Assembly (NCBI RefSeq): GCF_001243895.1
Contig: NZ_LN851186.1
Coordinates: 1,217,189-1,255,203 of the forward strand
DNA length: 38,015 nucleotides
Direction of reading: 5' to 3'
From: Bacillus testis
GTDB taxonomy: Bacteria; Bacillota; Bacilli; Bacillales; DSM-1321
Part shown: in pieces, positions 21,234 to 29,723 of the stretch
Layout of the letters: each line of letters opens with the position of its first letter
Position numbering within the stretch: the stretch's first letter is position 1
Translations under genes and position numbers: made by a program
The notes under the pieces: generated by a model
What the model saw: the letters and a program-made list of their open reading frames with translations, nothing else
Database searches by the model: none
Told to the model about the DNA's origin: nothing

Positions 21234-22250
21234 ATGGAATTGAGAAAAGAATTTAAAGGCCGCAGCTTTCTAGCAATCAAAGACTTTACTAAAGAAGAAT
21301 TCTTATATCTGATCGATCTTGCCGCTGAATTGAAAGCTATGAAGAAACGGGGAGAAAAACACCGTTACTGCGAAGGCAAAAATATTGCGTTGTTATTCGA
21401 AAAATCATCTACCCGCACTCGCTGTGCGTTCACCGTAGCAGCCAATGACCTTGGAGCGGCACCTGAGTTCCTGGGCAAAGACGATATTCAACTTGGAAAG
21501 AAAGAGTCGGTTGAAGATACTGCGAAAGTACTTGGCCGTATGTTCGATGGAATCGAATTCCGTGGATTCTCCCAAGAAGTTGTTGAGGAACTTGCGAAGC
21601 ATTCAGGAGTACCTGTCTGGAACGGCTTGACTGACAAATGGCATCCTACACAAATGCTTGCCGACTTCTTGACTGTGAAAGAACATTTTAACCGCCTAGA
21701 AGGCATCACATTCGTTTATGTTGGCGATGGCCGCAACAATATGGCGAACTCTTTATTGGTATCCGGAGCCAAAGCGGGCATGAACATCCGCATTTGTTCT
21801 CCAGCGACACTGTTCCCGGAAAAAGAAGTGGTTGACTTGGCTGAAAGCATTATCAAAGAAAACGGAATGGGGTCTGTTATGGTGACAGCCGACATCAACC
21901 AAGCTGTAGAAGGTGCAGACGTACTATATACAGATGTATGGGTTTCTATGGGTGAAGAGGATAAGTTCGAAGAGCGTGTTAAAACATTAACTCCATATCA
22001 AGTCAATATGGAAATGATCAAGAAAACAGGCAAGGAAGATGTCATGTTCCTGCACTGTCTGCCTGCTTTCCACGACACCAATACAACATATGGCAAGAGC
22101 GTCTATGAAAAATGGGGTCTGAAAGAAATGGAAGTGACAGATGAAGTGTTCCGCAGCAAATATTCCCATGTATTTGACCAAGCGGAAAACCGTATGCACA
22201 CCATTAAAGCAGTCATCGCAGCTACAATGGGCGAAAAAGAAGAAGCATAA
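21234..22250 (+). CDS. arcB: Ornithine carbamoyltransferase, catabolic
   Basis: In this pathway the enzyme phosphorolyses citrulline to ornithine and carbamoyl phosphate. The 338-aa length suits the catabolic group. The carbamoyl phosphate loop SSTRTR (58-63), the HPTQMLADF block, the ornithine-binding DVWVSMGEE and the [10 protein letters not shown] motif with the catalytic Cys are all present. The ATG at 21234 follows GGAGGG; a closer ATG upstream is out of frame. The arc context, not the sequence alone, supports the catabolic name, since biosynthetic ArgF has the same motifs. Confidence 0.94.
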   Translation: MELRKEFKGRSFLAIKDFTKEEFLYLIDLAAELKAMKKRGEKHRYCEGKNIALLFEKSSTRTRCAFTVAANDLGAAPEFLGKDDIQLGKKESVEDTAKVLGRMFDGIEFRGFSQEVVEELAKHSGVPVWNGLTDKWHPTQMLADFLTVKEHFNRLEGITFVYVGDGRNNMANSLLVSGAKAGMNIRICSPATLFPEKEVVDLAESIIKENGMGSVMVTADINQAVEGADVLYTDVWVSMGEEDKFEERVKTLTPYQVNMEMIKKTGKEDVMFLHCLPAFHDTNTTYGKSVYEKWGLKEMEVTDEVFRSKYSHVFDQAENRMHTIKAVIAATMGEKEEA

Positions 22251-22274
22251 TTTGCTTTTATAATGAAATGAATC

Positions 22275-22314
22275 AACAATCGGCAATGGATAACGTTATC
22301 TATTGCTGATTGTT
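22275..22314 (+). other. 19-bp inverted repeat between arcB and arcD
   Basis: The arms 22275-22293 and 22296-22314 are complementary over 19 bp with two G-U pairs around CG; the tip AACGTT would open as a loop. There is no T-run. It could be a partial terminator or mRNA stabiliser tuning arcD-arcC, or a protein site. Confidence 0.6.
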
Positions 22315-22393
22315 CCTGTCTATTTATAGAATCATCTATTTTCAATGGCTTACCAGCTATTTATCCAAAAACAATAAAGAGGTGTTTTACAAC

Positions 22394-23815
22394 ATGGAAG
22401 GTACAGAACATAAGAAAGTTGGTCTGTTTTCACTTACAGCGCTTGTAATCGGCTCAATGATCGGTGGGGGAGTATTCAACCTTCCGAAAGACATGGCTTC
22501 AGGAGCCGGCGGTCTTGCCATCATCATTGGATGGGTCATTACAGCAATCGGTATGGTTACTTTGGGACTTTGTTTCCAAAACTTAACCATGAAACGCCCT
22601 GATCTAGAAGGCGGCGTATACAGTTATGCTAAGGCAGGTTTCGGGGAATTCATGGGCTTCAACTCCGCATGGGGATACTGGGTATCCGCATTCTTGGGGA
22701 ACGTTGCCTATGGTACATTGCTATTCTCGTCCATCGGCTATTTCTTCCCGGTGTTTGAAGGCGGACAGAACGTCGCTTCGATCATCGGTGCGAGTGTGCT
22801 GTTATGGTTTGTTCACTGGTTGGTCCTTCAAGGCGTCCATTCAGCGACAATGATCAATGCAGTCGTGACAATTGCCAAAATGGTTCCGCTGTTATTATTT
22901 ATCGTAGTAATGATTTTTGCATTCCATATTAAAGATTTCTCAGCAGGATTCCTAGGTAATATGGATTCATTCTCTTGGAGCGGAGTCGGTTCACAGGTTA
23001 AGAGCACAATGCTTGTAACACTGTGGGTATTCATTGGAATTGAGGGAGCTGTCGTTTTCTCTTCTCGTGCCCAAAACCGTTCTGATATTGGTAAGGCCAC
23101 TGTTATGGGGCTTTTAGGGACAATCTTAATTTACGTATTGGTTACATTGCTATCATTGGGAGTTATGAGCCAAGAAGAGATCGCAGCCCTCGACAATCCA
23201 TCAATGGGTTACATTCTTGAACATGTTGTCGGCAAATGGGGAGCTGTTGTCATCAATGCGGGTATCATCATCGCCGTTCTTGGTGCATGGCTTGGCTGGA
23301 CAATGCTTGCAGCTGAAATTCCGATGCTTGCCGCTAAGGACAATGTATTCCCTAAATGGTTCGGCAAGTTGAATAAGAACGATGCTGCTTCGAATTCCAT
23401 GTGGCTTACTAACGGTCTTATTCAAGTGTTCCTGTTGACATTGCTTGTCACAGAAGAAGCATATGAGTTCGCTTTTTCGTTGGCTTCCTCAGCCATTTTG
23501 GTGCCATATGTGTTCTCTGCTTTTTATCAAACGAAGTACAGCCTACAATCCAAAGATAATGATCGGATGCGCAATATAATCATTGGTTTCGTTGCCAGCA
23601 TCTACGGCATCTGGCTCGTTATTGCCGCTGGTATGGACTACTTGCTGCTGACAACCATCATTTATGCCCTAGGGATCATTGTCTTCTATATGGCCCGACG
23701 TGAAAACAACGCGAAGAAAGTTTTCACGACTGTCGAATTGGTCATTGCCATTGCATTCGTATTGCTTGCTATCTTTGCAGTCTATCAATTAGCTACAGGT
23801 CACATTACTATCTAA
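22394..23815 (+). CDS. arcD: Arginine:ornithine antiporter (APC family)
   Basis: This 473-aa membrane protein exchanges extracellular arginine for ornithine without using energy. I chose the ATG at 22394 because AGAGGTG lies 9 nt before it; the upstream in-frame reading to 22310 has no ribosome site. It opens KVGLFSLTALVIGSMIGGGV, and the first-helix GSMIGGGVF is the APC substrate-binding glycine-rich motif. About 12 or 13 hydrophobic helices follow. Position between arcB and arcC supports the substrate. It belongs to the basic amino acid/polyamine antiporter (APA) branch, different from the DUF-type ArcD of some lactic bacteria. Confidence 0.93.
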   Translation: MEGTEHKKVGLFSLTALVIGSMIGGGVFNLPKDMASGAGGLAIIIGWVITAIGMVTLGLCFQNLTMKRPDLEGGVYSYAKAGFGEFMGFNSAWGYWVSAFLGNVAYGTLLFSSIGYFFPVFEGGQNVASIIGASVLLWFVHWLVLQGVHSATMINAVVTIAKMVPLLLFIVVMIFAFHIKDFSAGFLGNMDSFSWSGVGSQVKSTMLVTLWVFIGIEGAVVFSSRAQNRSDIGKATVMGLLGTILIYVLVTLLSLGVMSQEEIAALDNPSMGYILEHVVGKWGAVVINAGIIIAVLGAWLGWTMLAAEIPMLAAKDNVFPKWFGKLNKNDAASNSMWLTNGLIQVFLLTLLVTEEAYEFAFSLASSAILVPYVFSAFYQTKYSLQSKDNDRMRNIIIGFVASIYGIWLVIAAGMDYLLLTTIIYALGIIVFYMARRENNAKKVFTTVELVIAIAFVLLAIFAVYQLATGHITI

Positions 23816-23837
23816 ATAGACATGGAGTGAGAGAGGA

Positions 23838-24779
23838 ATGGAACAGAGAAAAGTAGTCATCGCACTTGGGGGAAATGCAATTCAATCAGGGGAGGCAACT
23901 GCGGAAGCGCAGCAAGCGGCTCTTGCCGATACAGCCAACAAGTTAGTGCCCTTGATTGAGAATGGCTTGAATGTCCTGATTACTCATGGCAATGGCCCGC
24001 AAGTAGGGAATATCCTGCTTCAGCAAAAAGCGGCTGATTCCGAGAAGACGCCGGCTATGCCGCTTGACACATGCGGAGCGATGAGCCAAGGGATGATTGG
24101 CTATTGGATGCAGAATGCATTTGAAACGGCTTTTGCTGAAAAGAAAATCAATAAGAGCGTGGCAAGTGTCATTACGCAGGTGGTAGTGGATAAGAACGAT
24201 CCTTCCTTCGAGAATCCTACGAAGCCAATCGGGCCTTTCTATACGAAGGAAGAAGCGGATGAAATTGCAAAGGAAAATGAGTATGTTTTCAAAGAAGATG
24301 CCAATCGGGGCTATCGCCGAGTGGTTCCTTCGCCAAAACCGATTTCTATTTATGAGTATCCAGTCATTGCCGATATCCTAAATAACGGTCATCTAGTCAT
24401 TGCTGCAGGAGGCGGCGGCATTCCTGTTATAGCTAATGGCACACAGCTCCATGGGACCGAGGCGGTAATCGATAAAGACTATGCTGCTGAAAAATTGGCA
24501 GAGTTAGTCGATGCCGATATCCTTGTTATTCTGACAGCTGTTGAGAACGTATATGTCAATTTCGGCAAGCCAGACCAGAAAAAACTGGAACAGGTGACGG
24601 TTGAACAAATGGAACAATACATTTCCGAAAATCAATTTGCGCCTGGAAGCATGCTGCCGAAAGTCGAAGCAGGCATTGCCTTTGCTAAATCCGGAAAAGG
24701 GCGCAAAACCATCATAACGTCTCTTGAACATGCGGATGAAGCGGTGGAAGGCAAGACTGGCACTGTCATCCAATTATAA
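23838..24779 (+). CDS. arcC: Carbamate kinase
   Basis: This 313-aa enzyme transfers phosphate from carbamoyl phosphate to ADP, the ATP-forming step, and releases ammonia and CO2. It starts [19 protein letters not shown], with the family GGNA loop at 11-14, then [10 protein letters not shown], the [14 protein letters not shown] block, the AAGGGGIPV loop, [10 protein letters not shown] and the C-terminal SMLPKVEAG. This is an amino-acid-kinase fold with all catalytic Lys/Asp blocks in place. GAGAGAGG precedes the ATG; the gap from arcD is 22 bp, so the two are cotranscribed. Confidence 0.96.
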   Translation: MEQRKVVIALGGNAIQSGEATAEAQQAALADTANKLVPLIENGLNVLITHGNGPQVGNILLQQKAADSEKTPAMPLDTCGAMSQGMIGYWMQNAFETAFAEKKINKSVASVITQVVVDKNDPSFENPTKPIGPFYTKEEADEIAKENEYVFKEDANRGYRRVVPSPKPISIYEYPVIADILNNGHLVIAAGGGGIPVIANGTQLHGTEAVIDKDYAAEKLAELVDADILVILTAVENVYVNFGKPDQKKLEQVTVEQMEQYISENQFAPGSMLPKVEAGIAFAKSGKGRKTIITSLEHADEAVEGKTGTVIQL

Positions 24780-24877
24780 ACTATTAGTAGTTGAACCAAA
24801 TGGATTTTTACTGGCGCTTGATTCCCCATTTAATCTCGTATTGAAGTGATAGTTTTAGCGCCAGTTGGAATAAAAAA
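24780..24877 (+). repeat. Intergenic multi-hairpin repeat, copy 9
   Basis: It begins directly after the arcC stop codon with TATTAGTAGTTGAACCAAA. CTGGCGCT (24811-24818) pairs with AGCGCCAG (24857-24864), and the tail is TTGGAATAAAAAATG. Module A is absent. It sits between arcC and arcR, in their orientation, and separates arcR from the operon. Confidence 0.85.
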
Positions 24878-24910
24878 TGAGAAGCCGGGCGGTCTCCGCC
24901 CGGCTTCTCA
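24878..24910. terminator. Perfect GC-rich hairpin after arcC
   Basis: TGAGAAGCCGGGCGG and CCGCCCGGCTTCTCA form a perfect 15-bp stem around TCT. There is no T-run on the plus strand; the minus strand has one (TTTTTTA). On the plus strand it probably protects the arc mRNA 3' end or pauses polymerase before arcR. Confidence 0.65.
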
Positions 24911-25121
24911 CATTGCCTTCGCGATTCCTTCACAATCTCTCCACAGGGCTGTCAAATGCATGCATCCAGTCTGAATCCCTATTATTTAAAAATAGTAAAA
25001 AAATGCTTTTACAGGTATACATTGCAATGAACACAATGAAAAATATGTTTTATAGTGAATATAAGGGGCTGTACATCCCCAAAAGGTTTCACATAAGAGA
25101 TTTACAAAAGGAAGTGGTACT

Positions 25122-25829
25122 TTGAATTCTCGGATAGTGGATCGAATTAAAGATGATGAATATTTTAGCGATATTGCCTATGACCAATTAGAGACGCTGT
25201 CTTCTTATTGCTATGAACGGACATATAAGAAGGGCCAGATTTTATTCATGGAGGGAGATCCTTGTGAACGCTTCTATTATGTGTTGGATGGCTATGTAAG
25301 GCTGCAGCGCGAAGATGTATGCGAAATGAACAGTTTCTATTGCTATATAAAGAAAAAAACTTTTTTTCCATATGTTAATTTATTCCGCAAAGGTGCATAC
25401 CAGCATACGGCAGTGGCTGTCACAGATGTGACGATTTTATATATATCTGTAAATCAATTCATGAATTTGTTGAAAAAAAACAATAATATGCTGATCAAAA
25501 TTATCGAACATATGGAAGATATGATCGATATAAGAGAGAAAAGGCTGCAATACATTCTGCAGCAGAATGCCCAAATGCGTGTGGTAAGCACAATCGGTTA
25601 CTTAACGATGCAACTTGGGGAAAAGCAACAAGGACATATAGTCATTGATTGTCCAATTACCATTACGGACATCGCCAAAATTTCCGGAACATCGAGGGAA
25701 ACGGCCAGCAGTGTCATGAAACGGCTTCGCAATCAAAAGATTGTCGCTATATCTTCCGACAGGAAAATACATGTGTTAAGGCCGGATTATTTTCATCCAT
25801 TATCAAAGATGGAAGAAATTGTGCTGTGA
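25122..25829 (+). CDS. arcR: Crp/Fnr family regulator ArcR
   Basis: This 235-aa protein has a cyclic-nucleotide-type beta barrel (about 20-120, with KGQILFMEGDPCERFYYVL written as KGQILFMEGD and FYYVLDG), a long dimer helix and a winged helix-turn-helix (about 165-225) with ITDIAKISGTSRETASSVMK as the recognition region. It lacks the four-Cys iron-sulfur pattern of FNR. The gene position after arcABDC equals arcR of B. licheniformis, which activates arc without oxygen. The TTG start follows AAGGAAGTGG. Its likely target is the TGTGA-N6-CCACA box before arcA. A 15-bp hairpin and a repeat copy upstream suggest a separate level of expression. Confidence 0.9.
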   Translation: MNSRIVDRIKDDEYFSDIAYDQLETLSSYCYERTYKKGQILFMEGDPCERFYYVLDGYVRLQREDVCEMNSFYCYIKKKTFFPYVNLFRKGAYQHTAVAVTDVTILYISVNQFMNLLKKNNNMLIKIIEHMEDMIDIREKRLQYILQQNAQMRVVSTIGYLTMQLGEKQQGHIVIDCPITITDIAKISGTSRETASSVMKRLRNQKIVAISSDRKIHVLRPDYFHPLSKMEEIVL

Positions 25830-25890
25830 GCCATTCCTCCGACAAGGTTATGATTGTTACATAGTGAACAATGAAAAGGAGAGCGATTAC

Positions 25891-26051
25891 ATAAAGTGAA
25901 CCTTTAACCGGTGGGGAGGTTTCATCCATCTCCTGCCGATTTATAGTTGAACCAATGGGATTTTTACGGCGCTTGATTTCCCGCTTACACTTCTTTTCCC
26001 TCAATTCCGTATGGGCGGGGGAGTCACAGCGCCAGTTACAATGGGATAAAA
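25891..26051 (+). repeat. Intergenic multi-hairpin repeat, copy 10 (longest)
   Basis: This is the most complete copy. The left end is ATAAAGTGAACCTTT (25891-25905). Module A is CGGTGGGGAGG with TCTCCTGCCGAT, module B is TTATAGTTGAACCAATGGGA, module C is CGGCGCTTGATTTCCCGC with GGGGGAGTCACAGCGCCAG, and the tail is TTACAATGGGATAAAA. The tail runs into GGAGGG, 14 nt before the ATG of the next gene. Confidence 0.88.
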
Positions 26052-26064
26052 GGAGGGAATGCAA

Positions 26065-26412
26065 ATGGACCGTATGGAAAGAGAAAGAAAAACGATTTCC
26101 AAGATGATCTCCCTGTATTGCCGTTCCCAGCACGGTAGTGAAAACCTATGTGAAGAATGCCGCAAGCTTGAGGAATACGCCTATTTTCGATTGGAAAAAT
26201 GCCCTTTTCAAGAAAAGAAGCCGGCCTGTCAAAATTGCTCCATTCATTGCTACAAGCCTGATATGAAAGAACAAGTGAAAGCAGTGATGAAGTCAAGTGG
26301 CCCTAAAATGATTGTGCATAATCCCTACTATGCGATTATGCATATAATAGATACATTCAAGAAGCCCCCTGAATGGCCCGGCAAGAGAAGGGAAAAGTCT
26401 GGGATAAAGTGA
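26065..26412 (+). CDS. YgbA-like (nitrous oxide-stimulated promoter family) protein
   Basis: This 115-aa cysteine-rich protein matches the YgbA family (PF11756). Visible are the helical start MERERKTISKMISLYCR, then CEECRKLEEYAYFRLEKCPF, then KPACQNCSIHCYKP, with eight Cys and nearby His able to bind metal, and the end NPYYAIMHIIDTF. In Enterobacteria ygbA responds to nitric oxide. I chose the ATG at 26065 (7 nt after GGAGGG) over 26059. It follows arcR, so it may be part of the low-oxygen response. The stop TGA is supplied by the start of repeat copy 11 (ATAAAGTGA). Confidence 0.85.
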   Translation: MDRMERERKTISKMISLYCRSQHGSENLCEECRKLEEYAYFRLEKCPFQEKKPACQNCSIHCYKPDMKEQVKAVMKSSGPKMIVHNPYYAIMHIIDTFKKPPEWPGKRREKSGIK

Positions 26413-26500
26413 ATCATTGATTGGTAGGGAAATACCCACCGATCAATGGTTGAACCAATAGGTTAAAAAATATGGCTTTGATCCCCACCTATAACGTGAA
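26404..26500 (+). repeat. Intergenic multi-hairpin repeat, copy 11 (truncated)
   Basis: The left end ATAAAGTGAATCATTGATTGG, read as ATAAAGTGAATC and ATTGATTGG, overlaps the end of the preceding gene. Module A is GGTAGGG with CCCACC, module B is CGATCAATGGTTGAACCAAT, and only GCTTTGATCCCCACC remains of module C. It abuts a terminator at 26511. Confidence 0.75.
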
Positions 26501-26510
26501 ACTAAACAGT

Positions 26511-26538
26511 ACAGCAGCATCTGCTTTGCTGTTTTTTC
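26511..26538 (+). terminator. Terminator after the YgbA-like gene
   Basis: ACAGC (26511-26515) pairs with GCTGT (26528-26532), with an inner AGCAG/CTGCT pair, followed by TTTTTT. In the remaining gap to 26835 I see only the minus-strand terminator at 26662-26697. Confidence 0.6.
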
Positions 26539-26661
26539 TTGCATTCGGCATTAATTTTGCTAATTAGAGGAAAGGGAGAGCCAATAATAGAAAGCGCGAT
26601 CGGAAAGACGTGAACGACCAGCCGCTTCGATTTGTGTTTAACCACTATAAAACAACTGCCC

Positions 26662-26697
26662 ATAAAAAAAGGAACCCGCTCACATGAAGCGGATTCA
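26662..26697 (-). terminator. Terminator of the chemoreceptor gene
   Basis: On the minus strand GAATCCGCTT pairs with GAGCGGGTTC around CATGT, followed by CTTTTTTTAT. It lies 140 bp after the chemoreceptor stop codon. Confidence 0.7.
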
Positions 26698-26835
26698 AAA
26701 AATACATCTATATAGAAGGGGGTAACTTTGATACTTCTTACTATACATAAAGAATATGAATATTCTATTAAAAAAAGGTAACAAAGATATTAATTTTTCC
26801 AGCTATTAAAAAAATACTGTTAATAGACTGTTTCT

Positions 26836-28572
26836 TTATACCTTTAATATGTGCACATGTTGCTGTAATTCACTGGCAAGCTTGGATAGCTCGGTGGAAG
26901 AGTGGGTGATTTCCTCAATGGCCGTCTGTTGCTCAGAGGTCGAAGCTGCCACATATTGTAATCTATTCGAGGCATCTTTTGTAAGAGATGCCATATGGGT
27001 GAATGTAGCCGATACTTCTTCTGTGCCGGCAGACATCTCTTCGACGGTTGCCGCCATATCGCTCACTTTGTTTGCCATCGCTGTCATCGATTGGACAATA
27101 TCGCTAAATTTCATTTCGGTTTTTTCAATGATTGATATGCCCGTATCCACTTCACTGCTCACGTGGTTCATGGAAGCAGTCGAGTTTGCCATGTGTCCGT
27201 TAATTTCTTTTACAATCTCAGAAATCTGCTGCGATGAATTTTGGGATTGCTCCGCAAGTTTTCTGACCTCGTCCGCTACTACAGCGAAGCCTCTGCCGTG
27301 CTCACCAGCCCTGGCTGCTTCGATGGCTGCATTCAACGATAACAGATTGGTTTGATCAGCAATGGCAATGATGCTATTGGAGATTTCCCCTATTTCCTTA
27401 GAACTTGTTTCCAGTAATTTCAATACGTTGTTGCTTTCTTTCACTTGCTGGTGGATCAAGCGAATCTGATTACCGGTCTGCATAACGAAGTTCTTTCCTT
27501 CATCTGCCTGTTCGATGACATGTTTGCTTGATGTTGAGATTAACATGGCATTTTCTGCAAGGTTTTGGATACCGATCGTGACCTCTTCAAGAGAATAAGC
27601 ACTTTCTTCTATGCTCTGGCTGTTGCTTTGGGCCCCTGCTGCAACTAGCTGGGTCGCTTCTGCGATTTCCTTTGTCGTTTGGTTCGATTCTTCTGCTGAA
27701 GCAGTTAGTTGTTCGGAAGAGGAGGCCACTTGGACGGTCAAGTGTTTCACCATCGAAATAAGGGATTGCATATTCGTTTTCATCGTACTGAAATCCTTCG
27801 CCAATTCGCCTGTCTCATCGTTTGTTTTAACAGTTATATTTTCTCCGGAGAAGTCCCCTTTTGCCGCTTTCTTCAATTCCTTACTGATGACCCGAAGTGG
27901 ATTGGTGAAGCGGACGGCGAACAAATATGTAGCCATGCCGCCGAGGACAAGGGCAATCGCTGTAATGATGATTATCCACTTGGATACTAATTTTGCTCCG
28001 TGGTGAAACTCATTTGCCGTCGCATCCGACCCGACAGTCCAGCCCCAATTTGGATCTTTCTCTACATATGCGATCATTTTCTCTGGCATATGGGTCCGTG
28101 GGTCCGTGAATGTATACGTAATGAATCCGCCTTTTTTGCCTTTATCAAGAAAGGTTTTGCCCATATCCATTCCCTCTTCTGTTTTGGAGCCTACCATGCT
28201 CGATCCCTCGCCTTGGGGACTGAGGACAATGGTACCTTCTTCATCGATTGCAAAGGTATAGCCGGATTTGCCGACGGTGTAGACAGGGTTCTGTTGGCGG
28301 ATCCCCTTGCTGTCCATCTTGCTCGTAACCTGTTCGCGCAATTGCTCCTCCGCATCTTCTTGAGAAAGATAGCCGCTGTCGACCTGTTTATCAAGCAACG
28401 CTATCATATCAATTATTTTTTGTGTATTATCCTTTAATTGCTGTGCTCCTGATTCGTTCAGCTCATTCTTGCTGATATTGTATGCACTTATGCTTATGGC
28501 AAGCGTTGGGATCAACAAGATGAGCAAGCACAATAGGATCAGTTTTCCTCGTAATGAATATTGTTTTTTCAT
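26836..28572 (-). CDS. Methyl-accepting chemotaxis protein with Cache sensor domain
   Basis: This 578-aa receptor spans the membrane twice. TM1 is at about 8-28 ([16 protein letters not shown]), and the extracellular region (about 30-195) looks like a single Cache domain ([20 protein letters not shown] written as [10 protein letters not shown] and GTIVLSPQG, then [10 protein letters not shown]). TM2 is at about 200-222 and HAMP follows. The coiled-coil signalling domain carries the conserved tip [20 protein letters not shown] and [18 protein letters not shown]. It would signal to CheA through CheW. The ATG at 28572 follows AAAGGAG; the reading from 28626 has no ribosome site. Cache type suggests organic acid or amino acid sensing. 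No che genes are nearby. Confidence 0.92.
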   Translation of the reverse strand: MKKQYSLRGKLILLCLLILLIPTLAISISAYNISKNELNESGAQQLKDNTQKIIDMIALLDKQVDSGYLSQEDAEEQLREQVTSKMDSKGIRQQNPVYTVGKSGYTFAIDEEGTIVLSPQGEGSSMVGSKTEEGMDMGKTFLDKGKKGGFITYTFTDPRTHMPEKMIAYVEKDPNWGWTVGSDATANEFHHGAKLVSKWIIIITAIALVLGGMATYLFAVRFTNPLRVISKELKKAAKGDFSGENITVKTNDETGELAKDFSTMKTNMQSLISMVKHLTVQVASSSEQLTASAEESNQTTKEIAEATQLVAAGAQSNSQSIEESAYSLEEVTIGIQNLAENAMLISTSSKHVIEQADEGKNFVMQTGNQIRLIHQQVKESNNVLKLLETSSKEIGEISNSIIAIADQTNLLSLNAAIEAARAGEHGRGFAVVADEVRKLAEQSQNSSQQISEIVKEINGHMANSTASMNHVSSEVDTGISIIEKTEMKFSDIVQSMTAMANKVSDMAATVEEMSAGTEEVSATFTHMASLTKDASNRLQYVAASTSEQQTAIEEITHSSTELSKLASELQQHVHILKV

Positions 28573-28608
28573 TTTAGTAACTCCTTTATTAGTTTTTGTC
28601 TGTTTATG

Positions 28609-28762
28609 CCACCCTAACTGGCGCAAACGTCCTGTTTAGCGCGTAGAGTATATAGGCGGATAAGGATAGGAGATGTAAGAGCCATTAAGAATTCGATTGG
28701 TTCAACTACTAATCGACGGGGATGAATGAAAACCCCAAATGGCCAAACGTTTTACTTTATCT
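28609..28762 (-). repeat. Intergenic multi-hairpin repeat, copy 12
   Basis: On the minus strand it starts ATAAAGTAAAACGTTT. Module A contains GGGGTTTTCATTCATCCCC, module B is CGATTAGTAGTTGAACCAATCG (as CGATTAG and TTGAACCAATCG), module C is degenerate except GCGCCAG, and the tail is TTAGGGTGGCATAAA. It ends 37 nt before the chemoreceptor start, in its orientation. The left end lies upstream, in the gap shared with the gene at 28959. Confidence 0.8.
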
Positions 28763-28958
28763 CAATATAGTTATCGTCCACGTTGGCTAAATGTGAACAG
28801 ATATCCAAAGAAGGTGTGTCTATTTATCGAAAAAATAGAAAACGATGCATGTTTGACATTTTAAATTCATGATAAAGGGGTAAAAGTCATAATGTGTTCA
28901 ATAAAAGTTTTATCTATTTCCAAGTGTTTTTAGAATAATAAAGAGGTGGAGGTGGACT

Positions 28959-29276
28959 ATGACTTTCAGGCAATTTCACGACATAATGATCGATCTGTCT
29001 CTGGTTGAAGCGATTGACGGGGTGTGCCATTCACGTGTGGTACACGAACAATTAATCGATCCCTCTATTGAGGAAGTAACCATCATTGATAATGAGAAAT
29101 GGAGTTTGCGATTCTCCAAACGCACTGGAAAGGTCAGCTTCCAGACAAAAGAATTGAGTAGAGAGAAAAGTGAACAAATAATCCATGATAAAGAAGTGAT
29201 AAGTATTCATCGTCGCCAGCTAGAACTTGTCTTGGTCCGCTACCTGAAATTAGTCGAAAATTCACCGCATGTATAA
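28959..29276 (+). CDS. Hypothetical protein, 105 aa
   Basis: I do not recognise this soluble 105-aa protein. The first part is helical (FRQFHDIMIDLSLVEAI), then comes a beta-rich stretch (EEVTIIDNEKWSLRFSKR, KVSFQTKELS), and the end is a helix (RRQLELVLVRYLKLVE). It has one Cys and no signal peptide. GGAGGTGG lies before the ATG, a strong signal that the frame is real. It forms an operon with the 62-aa gene 28 bp downstream. The 200-bp gap before it has no clear promoter. Confidence 0.75.
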   Translation: MTFRQFHDIMIDLSLVEAIDGVCHSRVVHEQLIDPSIEEVTIIDNEKWSLRFSKRTGKVSFQTKELSREKSEQIIHDKEVISIHRRQLELVLVRYLKLVENSPHV

Positions 29277-29304
29277 GGATTGGTATTTTGAGAGGTGTCA
29301 ATAA

Positions 29305-29493
29305 ATGAAGAAGCCGAAGGTAGATGCCATTTCGGACAATGATCCTATTTTTCTTGTGATGGCAGCTGCAAGCCTAGCTTTAAAAAAAGAAAATAAGAAG
29401 GAGCACGCGGAAAAAATGAGAAAGCGTCTCCGTTTCACACAAAGCAATGATGAAGCGATGAGAATTATACAGGAGTATGTGGAAATCATATAG
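29305..29493 (+). CDS. Hypothetical protein, 62 aa
   Basis: This small basic helical protein is not a family I recognise. It has a conserved-looking start KKPKVDAISDNDPIFLVM, an Ala-rich helix MAAASLALKKENKKEH, a basic stretch MRKRLRF and a last helix NDEAMRIIQEYVEII. AGAGGTG precedes the ATG. It is the second gene of an operon with the 105-aa gene and ends at a strong terminator. Confidence 0.7.
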   Translation: MKKPKVDAISDNDPIFLVMAAASLALKKENKKEHAEKMRKRLRFTQSNDEAMRIIQEYVEII

Positions 29494-29504
29494 AATCTTT
29501 TAAG

Positions 29505-29531
29505 AAGGCACCTAGTGAAGGTGCCTTTTTT
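29505..29531 (+). terminator. Terminator of the small-gene operon
   Basis: AAGGCACCT pairs with AGGTGCCTT over AGTGA, followed by TTTTT. It begins 11 nt after the second stop codon. Confidence 0.9.
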
Positions 29532-29723
29532 GCCATTTGATGAAGCGAGAGACGGATTCGTGCTGAAAAAGGGATCCTAAAGCAATCATCATGTGGCTTT
29601 TAGGTATTATGCGGGCAATAAAGTTTGTAAAACAGGCACTAAACATGATTGTGTTACAGACATAATGGGTACATATGAAGAGTTATGGGGAATAAAAAGA
29701 AATAGTGGATAAGGGAGACACTT

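Noticed and set aside
22310..22393. Upstream 28-residue extension of ArcD
   Set aside because: It begins inside the 22275-22314 hairpin without a ribosome site, while AGAGGTG precedes the ATG at 22394.
26849..28437. Several plus-strand frames of 93-168 aa across the chemoreceptor gene
   Set aside because: They are antisense shadows of a well-conserved chemoreceptor and lack ribosome sites.
1..28762. CRISPR array from the many repeated GCGCCAG-type sequences
   Set aside because: The copies lie singly in separate gaps, in both orientations and kilobases apart, with no regular spacers and no cas genes.
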